Source: JAHEEL01 sp942491345 | Lineage (GTDB): Bacteria > Actinomycetota > Acidimicrobiia > Spongiisociales > UBA5794 | Assembly (NCBI GenBank): GCA_942491345.1 | Contig: CALOAN010000011.1 | Location: 393,117 to 457,116, forward strand | Length of the DNA stretch: 64,000 nt | Direction of reading: 5' to 3' | In this document: one piece after another, positions 8,058-17,482 of the stretch | Position numbering within the stretch: the first letter of the stretch is position 1 | Layout of the letters: the number at the start of each line of letters is the position of its first letter | Position numbers and translations under genes: made by a program | Notes under the pieces: generated by a model | The model's input: only the letters and a program-made list of their open reading frames with translations | Database searches by the model: none | What the model was told of the DNA's origin: nothing

Positions 8058-9488
8058 ATGGCCGTGATCGAAACACCGCCCCAAGGCGTCGACTACTCGC
8101 GCAAGTGGTATGTCCTCGTGGCGATCGCCATGGCGATCTTCCTGGGCACGATCGACGGCAGCATCGTCAACGTGGCGCTGCCCACGCTCGCTGAGGAGTT
8201 CGACACAACGTTTGGAGTCGCCCAGTGGGTGGTGCTGGCCTATCTGCTCACCCAGGCGACCTTGACACTCAGCTTCGGGCGGCTTGGAGACATGATTGGC
8301 AAGAAACCCATCTTCACGGCCGGATTTGCCGTCTTCACGTTCGGTTCCGTGCTCGCAGGGCTTTCACCAACGATCGGGTTCCTCATCGCCGCGAGAGTTG
8401 TCCAGGCCCTTGGTGCTGCGATGATCTTCGCCCTCGGTTTCGCCATCACAACGGAGGCGTTCCCTCCGTCGGAGCGCGGCAAGGCCCTTGGTATCAATGG
8501 CACCACAGTGTCGCTCGGCATCATGGCGGGACCCATCCTCGGTGGCATCATTCTCGAGGCGACCGATTGGCGGTGGATCTTCTTCGTGAACCTGCCGATC
8601 GGCATCATCGGCACGATCACAGCAGTCAAGTTTGTCCCCAATACGAAACCAAAGGGGAAGCAACGATTCGACTTCGCCGGCGCGGTTGCCTTCTTCGTGG
8701 CGCTGTTGTCGCTCCTGCTCGCGCTCACCATGGGGCAGAACGTCGGCTTCACCGACCCGCTAATCCTCGCCGCGTTCGCAGTTTCAGCGGTAGCGTTTGT
8801 CGCTTTCGTCGTTGTCGAGCAGCGGGTTTCCCAGCCCATGCTGAATTTGGATCTGTTCCGAAGCCGAGATCTCTCGGTCAATTTGATCACGGGATTCGTC
8901 TCGTTCTTCGCCCTTTCGGGCCTGCTGCTGGTCGTGCCGTTCTACCTCACCGACGTCGTGTATCTCTCGCCGCGCGAGATCGGCCTCGTGCTCGGCGCCG
9001 TCCCGATCACGATGGGTATCGTCGCCCCGTTGTCGGGATCGCTGTCGGATCGTGTGGGCTCGAGACCGGTCACTGTTGCCGGGCTGGTGTTGATGACAAT
9101 CGCATATGGGATAGCCGCGTGGCTGATCGGAGACGCAACAACGTCGCTGGTCGTGGTCGTCGTCGGCCTCATCATCGGCCTCGGGATGGGCATCTTTCAG
9201 TCGCCGAACAACTCGGCGATCCTCGGCTCGGTCCCGCTCGACCAACTCGGGGTCACCTCCGGCATGTTGACCATCAACCGAACCACCGCGAGTGTCACGG
9301 GGATCGCTGTGTTGGGCACGCTGTGGGCTGCCCGAACTGCCGTCTACGGCGGGGTGGGAGATGCAGCGGACGCTCCAGCCGCCGCCCAAGCAGCAGGTTT
9401 GGCCGACACGATGGTGGTTACGACCCTCCTGGTCGCGGGCGCCTTGTTGCTGGGTCTGTGGGCGTGGCTCAGCAAGGGCAGACCGTGA
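8058..9488 (+). CDS. MFS exporter, DHA2 (EmrB/QacA) type, 14 helices
   Basis: 476 residues from the ATG at 8058. The helix 1 motif FLGTIDGSIVNVALPTLAEEF, the loop motif GRLGDMIGKKPIF and the antiporter motif C region GPILGGIILEATDWRWIFFVN are characteristic of proton-driven DHA2 drug exporters with 14 transmembrane segments. Substrate unknown. A 37-codon upstream extension is open but is Ser/Pro-rich and unlike the family. It is divergent from the peptidoglycan-binding lipoprotein across a 164-base shared upstream region and stands alone. Confidence 0.92.
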   Translation: MAVIETPPQGVDYSRKWYVLVAIAMAIFLGTIDGSIVNVALPTLAEEFDTTFGVAQWVVLAYLLTQATLTLSFGRLGDMIGKKPIFTAGFAVFTFGSVLAGLSPTIGFLIAARVVQALGAAMIFALGFAITTEAFPPSERGKALGINGTTVSLGIMAGPILGGIILEATDWRWIFFVNLPIGIIGTITAVKFVPNTKPKGKQRFDFAGAVAFFVALLSLLLALTMGQNVGFTDPLILAAFAVSAVAFVAFVVVEQRVSQPMLNLDLFRSRDLSVNLITGFVSFFALSGLLLVVPFYLTDVVYLSPREIGLVLGAVPITMGIVAPLSGSLSDRVGSRPVTVAGLVLMTIAYGIAAWLIGDATTSLVVVVVGLIIGLGMGIFQSPNNSAILGSVPLDQLGVTSGMLTINRTTASVTGIAVLGTLWAARTAVYGGVGDAADAPAAAQAAGLADTMVVTTLLVAGALLLGLWAWLSKGRP

Positions 9489-9509
9489 TCTCGATAGCGT
9501 TGGCCGAGG

Positions 9510-10445
9510 TCAAAGGCGGCCGATGCGGTCGACCACGAGGTCGATGAATCCTTGCCGATCGATGTCCGACATGACCATCACATTCGGCGGTGATGGTGTG
9601 ACACCCCACCAGTCCACGACGGTCTGGCCAACTGTGAGCTCGGAATCTGTCTCGATCTCCACGCTGCAGTCCTTGCCGGAGAAGAGGCCGGGATCGATGA
9701 GGTAGGCGATCACACACGGATCGTGGAGTGGCGCGCCGGCGATACCGTACTTCTCGATGTCGTGGCGCTCGTAGAAGTCGAGCATGCCCGCGACGGCGTC
9801 ACTGACCGGCGTGCCGATGCCACGAATCCGATCGAGGTCCTCAGGAAGCACCAGAGCCTTGTGTGTGACATCGAGCGGGAACATCGTGATCGGAGCTCCG
9901 CTGTTGAACACGATCGCCGCGGCATCGGGATCGACATAGATGTTGAACTCTGCGACCGGCGTTGTGTTCCCGCCTTCGAAGAACCCGCCACCCATGAGAG
10001 CGATTTCGCGGATCTTCGGGACGATGGTTGGCTCACGAGCAATCGCAGATGCGATGTTGGTGAGCGGCCCAACCGGACACAGCGTGATTCCTTCCTCTCC
10101 GGCGGCGAGGCACGCCTCCACGATGAAGGCCACGGCGTCCTTGGCTGACGCGTTGGTCACCGGCGCGGGGAGATCGGCACCATCGATCCCGGTGGGGCCG
10201 TGAACGTATTCGGCCGTGTACAGGTCGCGCTCGAGCGGCCGATCAGCTCCAGCGAAGACCCTGATATCGGTTCGCCCAACGAGTTCGCACAGCTTCAAGG
10301 CGTTCGTCGTAACGAGAGGTTGCGGAACGTTGCCGGCCACGGTGGTGATGCCCACCACGTCGAGCTCGGGCGACGCAAGCGCGAGCAGCACGGCAACGGC
10401 ATCGTCCTGGCCGGGATCGGTATCGATGATGATCGGGCGCGTCAT
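9510..10445 (-). CDS. Inosine-uridine preferring nucleoside hydrolase
   Basis: 311 residues. The calcium-binding N-terminal cluster IIIDTDPGQDDAVA, ALMGGGFFEGGNTTPVAEFN and the late HDPCVIAYLIDP are the active-site elements of the IU-nucleoside hydrolase family, which cleaves nucleosides to a free base and ribose. It lies 12 bases downstream of ribokinase, so the operon would both liberate ribose and phosphorylate it. It converges with the DHA2 exporter with a 21-base gap. Exact base preference cannot be told. Confidence 0.94.
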   Translation of the reverse strand: MTRPIIIDTDPGQDDAVAVLLALASPELDVVGITTVAGNVPQPLVTTNALKLCELVGRTDIRVFAGADRPLERDLYTAEYVHGPTGIDGADLPAPVTNASAKDAVAFIVEACLAAGEEGITLCPVGPLTNIASAIAREPTIVPKIREIALMGGGFFEGGNTTPVAEFNIYVDPDAAAIVFNSGAPITMFPLDVTHKALVLPEDLDRIRGIGTPVSDAVAGMLDFYERHDIEKYGIAGAPLHDPCVIAYLIDPGLFSGKDCSVEIETDSELTVGQTVVDWWGVTPSPPNVMVMSDIDRQGFIDLVVDRIGRL

Positions 10446-10457
10446 GTAGGACGGAGA

Positions 10458-11351
10458 CTACCCGGCATCCTCTACCCCATGCACTCGGAGCGCTGCGTCC
10501 AGTTCGGCGAGGCTCGGCATTCCGGATCGTGCACCAATCTCCGTCACTGCAATCGACCCGGCGACCACAGCCCGCCGGACGGAGGTCTCGAGCGAAAGAC
10601 CCCGGTCCAGTCCGGCTGCAAGCACCCCGCAGAACGTGTCGCCGGCGCCGGTGGTGTCGACCGGTGACACGACCGGGGCAGGGATCGCTTCGTCGGACTC
10701 CGCTCGAACGATGCGCGCACCGTCGGGGCCGAGCGTCACCACCGTCACGGGGATCGAAAGCGTGCGGGCCGACGTCGGATCATCCGACCCGGTGAGTGTC
10801 TGGAGTTCCCCACGATTGACGACAAGAACATCGGTTGAGCGAATCAGCACTTCCGGCAGCGCCGCCGCTGGAGCCGCATTGAGGATGACGATCCCCGCCG
10901 ATGCCTCCGCAGCCTCCGTGACGGCCGCGAGCGGTATCTCGAGCTGGAGCAGGGTCACCGTCGCCGCCATGAGCACGGCCGAGGCGCCATCGATATCTGC
11001 GGCAGAAACACGCCCATTCGCACCGGAGCTCACAACGATCGCGTTCTCGCCCGCGTCGTCGACCGTGATGATCGCCAGCCCACTTGGTGTTTCCTGATCG
11101 ACGACGAGATGGCTGGCGTCGATCCCTTCGCCGACCAGCTCCGCGACAAGCGACCGCCCTACCTCATCAGCGCCGACGCGCCCCACAAACACCACATCGC
11201 TGCCGATCCGCGCCGCTGCCACAGCTTGGTTTGCGCCCTTGCCCCCGGGCATGGTTTCGTGGCCCAAGCCCAACACCGTCTCACCGGGGGCAGGATGATG
11301 CTCGACACGTGCGACGAGGTCGCTGTTCACCGATCCAACAACAACGATCAT
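10458..11351 (-). CDS. rbsK: Ribokinase (PfkB family)
   Basis: 297 residues. Phosphorylates D-ribose to ribose 5-phosphate. The substrate-binding GGKGANQAVAAARIG (PfkB signature 1) and C-terminal DTTGAGDTFCGVL (signature 2 with the catalytic Asp and anion hole) are intact, and the opening VVGSVNSDLV matches ribokinases. The ATG overlaps the stop of the sugar-dehydrogenase gene by 4 bases. Pairing with nucleoside hydrolase makes nucleoside salvage the most likely pathway. Confidence 0.93.
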   Translation of the reverse strand: MIVVVGSVNSDLVARVEHHPAPGETVLGLGHETMPGGKGANQAVAAARIGSDVVFVGRVGADEVGRSLVAELVGEGIDASHLVVDQETPSGLAIITVDDAGENAIVVSSGANGRVSAADIDGASAVLMAATVTLLQLEIPLAAVTEAAEASAGIVILNAAPAAALPEVLIRSTDVLVVNRGELQTLTGSDDPTSARTLSIPVTVVTLGPDGARIVRAESDEAIPAPVVSPVDTTGAGDTFCGVLAAGLDRGLSLETSVRRAVVAGSIAVTEIGARSGMPSLAELDAALRVHGVEDAG

Positions 11352-12580
11352 CCCTGACTCTCAACAATGCGATAGACGGTCCCGCCTGCGGACACGACAT
11401 ACACCTCACCTGACTCGTCGCGCCCGAACGATGAAACCTGAGAAAGTGCGCCGATCCCCTCACTCCAGTCGTACACAGCCCCGTCCGGCGCGATGGAACG
11501 GATGAACCCCGAACACCAGTCCGAGAAGAAGTAGTGACCGTCGAGTTGCGGGATCATCGACCCGCGATAGACATACCCTCCAGTGACCGAACACCCTTCG
11601 TCATGACGGTATTCATAGAGCGGCTCAACCAGGTCGTCCGAATCACACGGCCCGGCGAAACACTCGGTGCCCTCATAGATCGGCCACCCGAAGTTGAGGC
11701 TCCGGTCTTCAGTCGACTCCGCGTTGATCTCCTCGACGGCACCCTGCCCTACATCGGCGATCCAGATCTGATCGCCGTCGAACGAGAACCTCCATGGATT
11801 GCGGAGCCCGATGGCCCATATCTCCGGGGCCGTGAAACCCAGACCTTCGACGACGGTATACGGGTCGACGCCAGGATCAACCCGGATACGCAGCATCGCC
11901 CCAAGCAGCGTGTCGTCGCGTTGTCCGTTGCCGAACCTGTCGTCCGCCGCACCGCCGTCTCCCATGCCGATCCACAGGTCACCCTGAGGGCCGAACGCGA
12001 TCATCCCTCCGTTGTGGTTCCCCGCGGGCTGCGGAATCTCCAGGATGATGCGTTCGGAGTCCGGATCAGCGATCGGCGGCTCACCGCCCATCGTGAACTC
12101 GGACACAACGGTTGTCCCGTCGCCCCGGGTGTAGTTGACGTAGAGGAGCTCGGCGTGCTCGGGGTGGAACGCCAGCCCGAGAAGGCCTTGTTCACCGCCG
12201 AACGACACCCGATCCGTGATGTCGAGAACGATCACGGGATCTCCGCCATCGACGAGCGCCCAGATTCGGCCCGGCTGATCGACGACGTACGGGCGGCCGC
12301 GAGATGAGGTGAAGAAGACGGGCTGCTCGAAACCCTCCGCAACGGCCTCCAGCGCCAGCGCGGTCTCCCCGATTGGAAGTGTCGTGGTGGTCGACTCGGA
12401 CGCAACCGTGGTGGTCGTTGAAGCGGAACCCGCCGGTTCCGTGGTGGTTGTGGTCTCGGGATTGGCCGGGGTCGAAGACGGACTGGGCGTGGAGGATGGC
12501 ACCGTCCTCGGCGCCGGCTCCGAAGTGCAGGCTGCAGCCACCAGAAGCACGGCGATCGGGATGACGAATCGGAGTCTCAT
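11348..12580 (-). CDS. PQQ-type (GSDH/sorbosone dehydrogenase) sugar dehydrogenase lipoprotein
   Basis: 410 residues from the ATG at 12578-12580. A signal with lipobox (LVAAAC) is followed by about 60 residues rich in Pro/Ser/Thr. The rest is a six-bladed propeller of the glucose/sorbosone dehydrogenase family: GGEQGLLGLAFHPEHAELLYVNYT, NHNGGMIAFGPQGDLWIGMGDGG, LRNPWRFSFDGD and YVYRGSMIPQLDGHYFFSDW. Family members oxidise sugars with PQQ outside the membrane, although many such lipoproteins have no proven cofactor. No PQQ synthesis genes are in the window. The gene is 1 base from the transporter stop and overlaps rbsK. Confidence 0.87.
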   Translation of the reverse strand: MRLRFVIPIAVLLVAAACTSEPAPRTVPSSTPSPSSTPANPETTTTTEPAGSASTTTTVASESTTTTLPIGETALALEAVAEGFEQPVFFTSSRGRPYVVDQPGRIWALVDGGDPVIVLDITDRVSFGGEQGLLGLAFHPEHAELLYVNYTRGDGTTVVSEFTMGGEPPIADPDSERIILEIPQPAGNHNGGMIAFGPQGDLWIGMGDGGAADDRFGNGQRDDTLLGAMLRIRVDPGVDPYTVVEGLGFTAPEIWAIGLRNPWRFSFDGDQIWIADVGQGAVEEINAESTEDRSLNFGWPIYEGTECFAGPCDSDDLVEPLYEYRHDEGCSVTGGYVYRGSMIPQLDGHYFFSDWCSGFIRSIAPDGAVYDWSEGIGALSQVSSFGRDESGEVYVVSAGGTVYRIVESQG

Positions 12581-12581
12581 G

Positions 12582-14549
12582 TCAGTCCGACTCGACAATC
12601 CCGGCGGCCTCGGCCGCTCGGTCGGCTTCGCGGGCCACGCGACGGCCCTCGGTTTCATCGACCCGTGTCAGCAGGTAGATGCCGAGGACGAAGAAGACGA
12701 TCAGTCCCAGGACGGCGGGCCGTGAGGAGCCGAACACGGCCACTGCCGCGGTGAACAGCAACGGACCGACGATCGCGGAGAACTTCGACATGACCGAGAA
12801 GAACCCGAAGAACTCGCCGGACAGCGCCTTCGGCGACATCGATGCGTACAGACTTCGGCTCAGGGCCTGTGACCCACCCTGGACGACGGCAACCATGAAT
12901 GCGAGGAACCAGAACTCGATCACACTGTCAAGCACGAATCCCCAGACAGCGATGGCGGCGTACACCGTGAGTGCGAGCATGATCGTGCGTTTGGTCGTCA
13001 TCCGGTCGGCAAGACCGGTGAACAGCGGCCGGCTCAGCACCGCAGCAAGCGCGAGCCCGATCACTTCGACGATGAAGAGCAGCCCGAGGATCGAGAGCAG
13101 ATCACTCGAGCGTGGCGGCGGCAGGACGGTGGTTTCACCGATCGCAATCGCGGTACCCGCCGAGGCTTCGTCCGCCCGGTCCGTGTTGATGATCTCGAGG
13201 AGGTGTTCACCCGCCACATCGGCTGATATGTCGATATCGACGCCGTCGTGGGTTGCGATGTTGTATCCATCGATGACGAGCGGTTCGTCGTCTTCGATGA
13301 TCGGCTCACCGTCGATCAACACGGCCCACTCTGATCGGTCGGGGCCCTCGCTGTAGCGGACACGTACGCTTGTTCCGTTGTAGGAGAGGGCGTAGGTCGC
13401 ACCAACGTCGTTCGCGATCGCATAGTCGCCGGCGAACTCCCACGTACCCACGAGCTCGACACCGGGGCCGCCCACGGTGTAGTCACCCTCCCCGACGGCC
13501 GTCGCCGTGGTTTCGTACGCGGGGGGGCGTGTCCCGGTGACGTCATCGTCGAGCACATACCGTCCGCCGATTCCCACCAGCGGCAGCATCAGCAGGTTCC
13601 ACAACACAAATGCCAGATAGAACGCCCGTTTTGAATCGTCCCTCGACGGAATCCTCCCGAAGGCGATCGAAAACGGGATACCGACGAACTGGACGAGCAG
13701 AATGGCGGCGATGAGCTCGATCGACCCGAATCCAAGCTCAGCGCCGTAGATAACGGCGACGCCGATGATCGTGCCGATCCCGTCGTTGTAGATAAGGAAG
13801 GCGATGAGGTACGTGAGCAGCTCCCGGTAGCTGCGGAGGTGGGCAAATGTCTCGCCGAGGCGCTTGAAAGTGATCGATGTCAATCCGCCGGGTTCGATCG
13901 CAACCGCGGCCGGCGGTTCGGGCACTTGCCGCAAGATGGGGATCGAGAAGACGATCCACCAGATCCCGACCGAGAGGAAGGACAGCCGGGTGCCGAGTGA
14001 GTCGCCCAGCGTGAAGATCATGATGATGTTGATCGCGAGGAGAAGTCCTCCGCCGAGGTAGCCGACTGCGTAGCCGAGGGTGGAGACGCGGTCGATGTCC
14101 TCATCCCTGGCTACGTGCGGAAGCAACGCGTCGTAGAAGACGTTCCCGGCAGCGAATCCGATCCGGGCGACGATGAAAGCGAGCGAGGCGATGAGCCAAT
14201 CACCGGTGCCGACGAAGACGAGCAGCGACACACCCACCGCTCCGATCAGGACCGACGCAGCCAGAAGACTCTTCTTTCGCCGTCTCAAGTCCGAGATCGT
14301 CCCGAGGATCGGCGCCAAGATGGCAACCACGATCAGCGATATCGACAGCGTCGCGGTCCAATAGGCGGTGGCTTGTGCGGCGGAGCCAAGTGTCCGCCCG
14401 GCGACCTGGCTGTAGTACACGGGCAGGACGGCAGCGAGGATCGTCGTCGCAAATGCCGAGTTTGCCCAGTCGTAGAGGGTCCAGGCCCGGACTCGCGTGC
14501 GGTATTCCTTGTCGGCGACTGCTCCGTAACCGTTGATCGCATCGCTCAC
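12582..14549 (-). CDS. UMF1-type MFS transporter with inserted extracytoplasmic domain
   Basis: 655 residues from a GTG at 14547-14549 with a GAGGGAGGA ribosome site. The N-terminal TLYDWANSAFATTILAAVLP and the loop GTISDLRRRKKSLL mark the UMF1/Atg22-like branch of the MFS, whose usual length is about 420-460. Between helices 8 and 9 (about residues 330-480) sits an extra soluble region of roughly 150 residues with beta-sandwich character: alternating hydrophobic strands, VRVRYSEGPDRSEWAVLIDG, and no membrane segment. By topology it would be extracytoplasmic and could bind a sugar or capture substrate for the transporter (inference). It heads the nucleoside/sugar operon. Confidence 0.85.
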   Translation of the reverse strand: MSDAINGYGAVADKEYRTRVRAWTLYDWANSAFATTILAAVLPVYYSQVAGRTLGSAAQATAYWTATLSISLIVVAILAPILGTISDLRRRKKSLLAASVLIGAVGVSLLVFVGTGDWLIASLAFIVARIGFAAGNVFYDALLPHVARDEDIDRVSTLGYAVGYLGGGLLLAINIIMIFTLGDSLGTRLSFLSVGIWWIVFSIPILRQVPEPPAAVAIEPGGLTSITFKRLGETFAHLRSYRELLTYLIAFLIYNDGIGTIIGVAVIYGAELGFGSIELIAAILLVQFVGIPFSIAFGRIPSRDDSKRAFYLAFVLWNLLMLPLVGIGGRYVLDDDVTGTRPPAYETTATAVGEGDYTVGGPGVELVGTWEFAGDYAIANDVGATYALSYNGTSVRVRYSEGPDRSEWAVLIDGEPIIEDDEPLVIDGYNIATHDGVDIDISADVAGEHLLEIINTDRADEASAGTAIAIGETTVLPPPRSSDLLSILGLLFIVEVIGLALAAVLSRPLFTGLADRMTTKRTIMLALTVYAAIAVWGFVLDSVIEFWFLAFMVAVVQGGSQALSRSLYASMSPKALSGEFFGFFSVMSKFSAIVGPLLFTAAVAVFGSSRPAVLGLIVFFVLGIYLLTRVDETEGRRVAREADRAAEAAGIVESD

Positions 14550-14580
14550 GTGCGGTCCTCCCTCTCAACCGGTGGTGAGG

Positions 14581-15373
14581 CTAGCTGGACGATTCCCCGG
14601 ACCAGAGAGATCTGAGAGCGTCGGCCACCGTCAACGGTGCCTCGATCGGCGCCATATGCCCGGCATTTGGAATCACCGTGAGGCGCCCGCCCGCATCGTT
14701 CGCCATCTGAGCGGCTTCGGACACCGGCGTAGGGGCATCGCTCTCTCCAACGACTACGGCGACCGGAACGGCGAGCCGCGCAAGTACGGAGGTTCGGTCG
14801 GGTCGCTCCTTCATACCTCTGAGGGCGGCAACGATCGTTTCGGTGGGAGTTGCCTCGACCATCGTTCGGAACCGTGCACGCGTCCACAACGACGCAGATT
14901 CGTCCAACAGGACACCCACCAGGTCACTCGCCAGGGCCGCTCGACCGTCCGCCGTGACTCGTGCGGCGGCGGCATCACGGCCTTCCCTCGCCGTGTCTGA
15001 ATCCGCAGCGGCCTTCGAATCGACCATCGCCAGCGAACGCAGACGATCGCCGTGCAGCTCGGCAAAGGCGAGCGCGATATATCCACCCATCGAGAACCCA
15101 ACCAGATCAACGCGGTCGATCTCGAGCGCGTCGATGAACGCAAGCATGTCGCTTGCGTGCCGTTCCATCGAGAGGTCACTCTCCGTGGTTGGTGCCGAGC
15201 CGCCGAATCCGCGCAGGTCCGGAGCGATGCACCTCCGGATATCGGAGAGATCAGCAATCTGATCGAGCCACATCGTCGAGTCGAGCGGGAATCCGTGGAC
15301 GAGCAGTGCCACGGGGCCCACTCCCCTGCTCGCGATACGAGAACGTGTGGTTGTTGGTGGTGACGTGATACAT
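14581..15373 (-). CDS. Alpha/beta hydrolase, apparent single-base frameshift
   Basis: About 263 residues if the frame is mended. The natural start is the ATG at 15371-15373 (MYHVTTNNHTFSYREQGSGP), but that frame leaves the fold at about 15315-15325, whereas the frame beginning VALLVHGFPLDSTMW continues to 14581 with the nucleophile elbow GFSMGGY and catalytic AGHMAPIE. Removing one base from either of two 4-base runs (15313-15316 GGGG or 15323-15326 CCCC) joins the two halves into EQGSGPVALLVHGFP, a perfect family match. Either a sequencing error or a recent inactivating mutation. Divergent from the desulfhydrase gene. Confidence 0.75.
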
Positions 15374-15467
15374 GCCTGCAGTGTTGCACATCCAAATGCT
15401 CCGTTCGGCGACCCGGGCGACAACGTGCCCGCACCATTCGCTACATCTGGGGTGATAGCGTCCGAGC

Positions 15468-16464
15468 ATGAACGTCCCGCGTATCTCTCTCGCCAATCTC
15501 CCGACACCACTGGAACAGGCCCCGCGGCTCACAGAAGCGTTCGGAGGCCCGAGGATCTGGGTCAAGCGCGACGACCTCACCGGCTTCGGACTCTCAGGCA
15601 ACAAGGTTCGCAAGCTCGAGTTCCATCTTGCGGCCGCACTCGAGGCTGGCGCCGATACCGTCATCACGTGCGGCGCCGTCCAATCGAACCACGCCCGCGC
15701 GACGGCACTTGCCGCCGCCCGCGTGGGGCTGGGAACGATCCTCTTCCTCCGCAGCCCCGACGGAACCGCCCCGGAGACGGCAACCGGCAACCACCTGATT
15801 CAGCTCGTTGCAGGAGCCACGTGCCGATTCATCACACCGGGTCAGTGGGCCGATCGGGACGCGATCATGGGCGAAGCCAAAGCCTCACACGGCGCAGCAT
15901 GGGTGATACCCGAAGGAGCGTCCGACGCGCTCGGCGCCCTGGGATTCGTCACGGCCATGGGAGAGATAGCGCCACAAGTTGAGAGCCTCGGCATCGAACG
16001 GCCCGTCCTCTGGCACGCCGCATCAAGCGCGGGGACAACCGCCGGGCATGGTGCGAGGCGCTGCCGAACTCGGCCTCGACGTGGAGATCGTGGGCACGTC
16101 AATCGGCGACCCGGCCGATGTGGTCGAACAGCGAATCCGTCTCCTCCTCGAAGACGCCGACGCTCAGTTCGGCCGAGTGCCCGTCGACGTGCGATGGCGG
16201 ATCGTGGACGACTACATCGGCCTCGGCTACGGGATCTCCACACGGGACGAACTTGCTGCGCAGTCACATGCGACGCAGCTCACCGGCCTGCTCTTCGACC
16301 CCGCCTACACCGGAAAGGCACTCTACGGCCTCCAGCAGGAGATCCGGTCCGGACGGATCGGAGGCGACCACGACGTCATCTTCTGGCATACGGGTGGTGG
16401 GTTTGCGGTGTTCGCACACCCGGAGATTGTGGACGGCATGGAGCAAGACAGAGCCAAGACTTGA
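15468..16464 (+). CDS. D-cysteine desulfhydrase / ACC deaminase family PLP enzyme, apparent frameshift
   Basis: About 331 residues if repaired. The first 190 codons read MNVPRISLANLPTPLEQAP, KRDDLTGFGLSGNKVRKLEF (PLP-binding Lys in SGNK) and CGAVQSNHARA (conserved Ser/Asn), then WHAASSAGTTAG. At 16044-16046 (GGG) the frame is lost; dropping one G continues as GMVRGAAELGLDVEIVG and runs to the TGA at 16462-16464 with TGGGFAVFAHPEI. The fold breaks down D-cysteine or related amino acids; ACC deaminase and D-cysteine desulfhydrase cannot be separated here. The stop codon lies inside the first unit of the downstream heptamer array. Confidence 0.75.
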
Positions 16465-16527
16465 GACACGAGACACGAGACACGAGACAGGGGATACGAG
16501 ACACGAGACTTGAGACCTGAGACTCGC
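16458..16527 (+). repeat. Heptamer array, 10 units of GACNYGA type
   Basis: Exactly ten contiguous 7-base units, most of them GACACGA, GACTTGA or GACCTGA, with two diverged units (GACAGGG, GATACGA) and a terminal GACTCGC. It begins at the stop codon of the desulfhydrase gene. The same unit recurs at 17816-17836, 20064-20098, 27977-28032 and 42725-42745, always between genes. Confidence 0.9.
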
Positions 16528-16596
16528 GGCGGGCCCCCTCCTCGCGATTCGGGTTCCCAGGCCGCCCCCTCCCGCAGAAGACTCCGTCCTATTCCT
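16528..16596 (+). repeat. Intergenic repeat core adjoining heptamer array
   Basis: Sequence directly after the array (GGCGGGCC, CGCGATTCGGGTTCCCAGG, CCGCCCCCTCCCGC) matches the reverse complement of 42675-42724, where it again abuts a heptamer array. A related copy lies at about 17640-17740. No coding potential is seen. This segment and the array together fill the 16465-16596 gap. Confidence 0.75.
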
Positions 16597-16608
16597 CCCC
16601 CTGAGGTG

Positions 16609-17480
16609 GGTTCGCCGGTTGGGTGACTTCTCGTCGTGTACAAATCGTCACCATTGGTCATTTCGGCCGGTTCTGGTTCAGTGGCGGAGCGGTTCGATGT
16701 GGCGCTCGATACATGTCACGTCAGCATCGGGACCAGTGCTGCTTTCACCATCACCGAGATCCGGCATTGACACGGCCAGGTAAGGGTTGCCGTCCTTGTC
16801 AGTACTGACCGCGACTGTCACCTGGGGATCGAGCATCTCGACACACGCTGCTGCATCCTTGACTGCCGCAAGGTAGTCGACGTCCGTGTACGCAGTCTGA
16901 TTCCACGGCAAGTACCACACGGGGACTTCAACACCGTGGACTGCATCGACAAGCCGTCGATCGCCGAGTGGCTCGGCGAGAACGACCGGCCCGGCACGGC
17001 TGGCGCAATCCTCACCGTATAGCGGACTGCGTCGACGATGGTCGGTGATTTCGACCCGCACCTCGTCCGTGTTCTCCTCGACGCTGATCGTGTAGTCACC
17101 GTTGCATGACGCCATCTCGAGGTGCAGTGTCAGACCGTCGCCGGACGCCTCCGCCGCGTTGATGTCAGGCTGCGACGAGCACCCCGCCGCCAAGACGACC
17201 AACAGGGTCGCTGCCACGGCAAAGCGAAACACGGCACCCGCATCAGTGAGCCGCCGTCCGCTTCGAAGTTCCCCGCTGCCAACCATGATGCCAATCGTAC
17301 GCATCGATGATGTCTGGGCATGCGACCACCGTGCGCCAGAGTGATCGCAGGGTCCGACCGACCCCGCCCGCGCTCTCTACCGAGCTACCGCCGCCGGCCA
17401 GCAGACGAGGCCATCGACGACACCCTCTCCGCCGCCGAGCCGTGCATTTGTACACCACAAAGTCACCCAACCGGCGACCC
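16609..17480. mobile_element. 872-bp cassette with terminal inverted repeats and 12-bp direct repeats
   Basis: The left end at 16609 (GGTTCGCCGGTTGGGTGACT) and the reverse complement of the right end at 17480 (GGGTCGCCGGTTGGGTGACT) match at 19 of 20 positions, and similarity continues about 18 bases inward to GTGTACAAAT. Abutting both ends are identical 12-base direct repeats, CCCCCTGAGGTG at 16597-16608 and 17481-17492, the hallmark of a target-site duplication. Inside is only one gene, a lipoprotein of unknown function; there is no transposase. The most economical reading is a non-autonomous transposable cassette moved by an enzyme encoded elsewhere. A chance pair of inverted hairpins is the alternative. 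Confidence 0.7.
16678..17304 (-). CDS. Lipoprotein of unknown function inside the inverted-repeat cassette
   Basis: Up to 208 residues; the start could be the first Met or Met7 (17286). A signal with lipobox (VVLAAGC, Cys42 of the longer form) predicts membrane anchoring. The mature part opens with TLHLEMASCNGDYTISVEEN, contains YGEDCASRAGPVVLAEPLGDRR and ends TGPDADVTCIERHIEPLRH; several Cys (CNGD, DCAS, AACVEM, VTCIE) could form disulfides. I do not recognise the family. It is the only gene between the two terminal inverted repeats, and it lacks any functional partner nearby. Confidence 0.7.
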   Translation of the reverse strand: MRTIGIMVGSGELRSGRRLTDAGAVFRFAVAATLLVVLAAGCSSQPDINAAEASGDGLTLHLEMASCNGDYTISVEENTDEVRVEITDHRRRSPLYGEDCASRAGPVVLAEPLGDRRLVDAVHGVEVPVWYLPWNQTAYTDVDYLAAVKDAAACVEMLDPQVTVAVSTDKDGNPYLAVSMPDLGDGESSTGPDADVTCIERHIEPLRH

Positions 17481-17482
17481 CC

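Noticed and set aside
8058..9488. Plus-strand second frame at 8225-9547 as an overlapping gene
   Set aside because: Arg/His-rich shadow of the DHA2 exporter with no domain signal.
16458..16527. Short regular repeats considered as a CRISPR array
   Set aside because: The units are 7 bases and contiguous with no spacers, and no cas gene is nearby.
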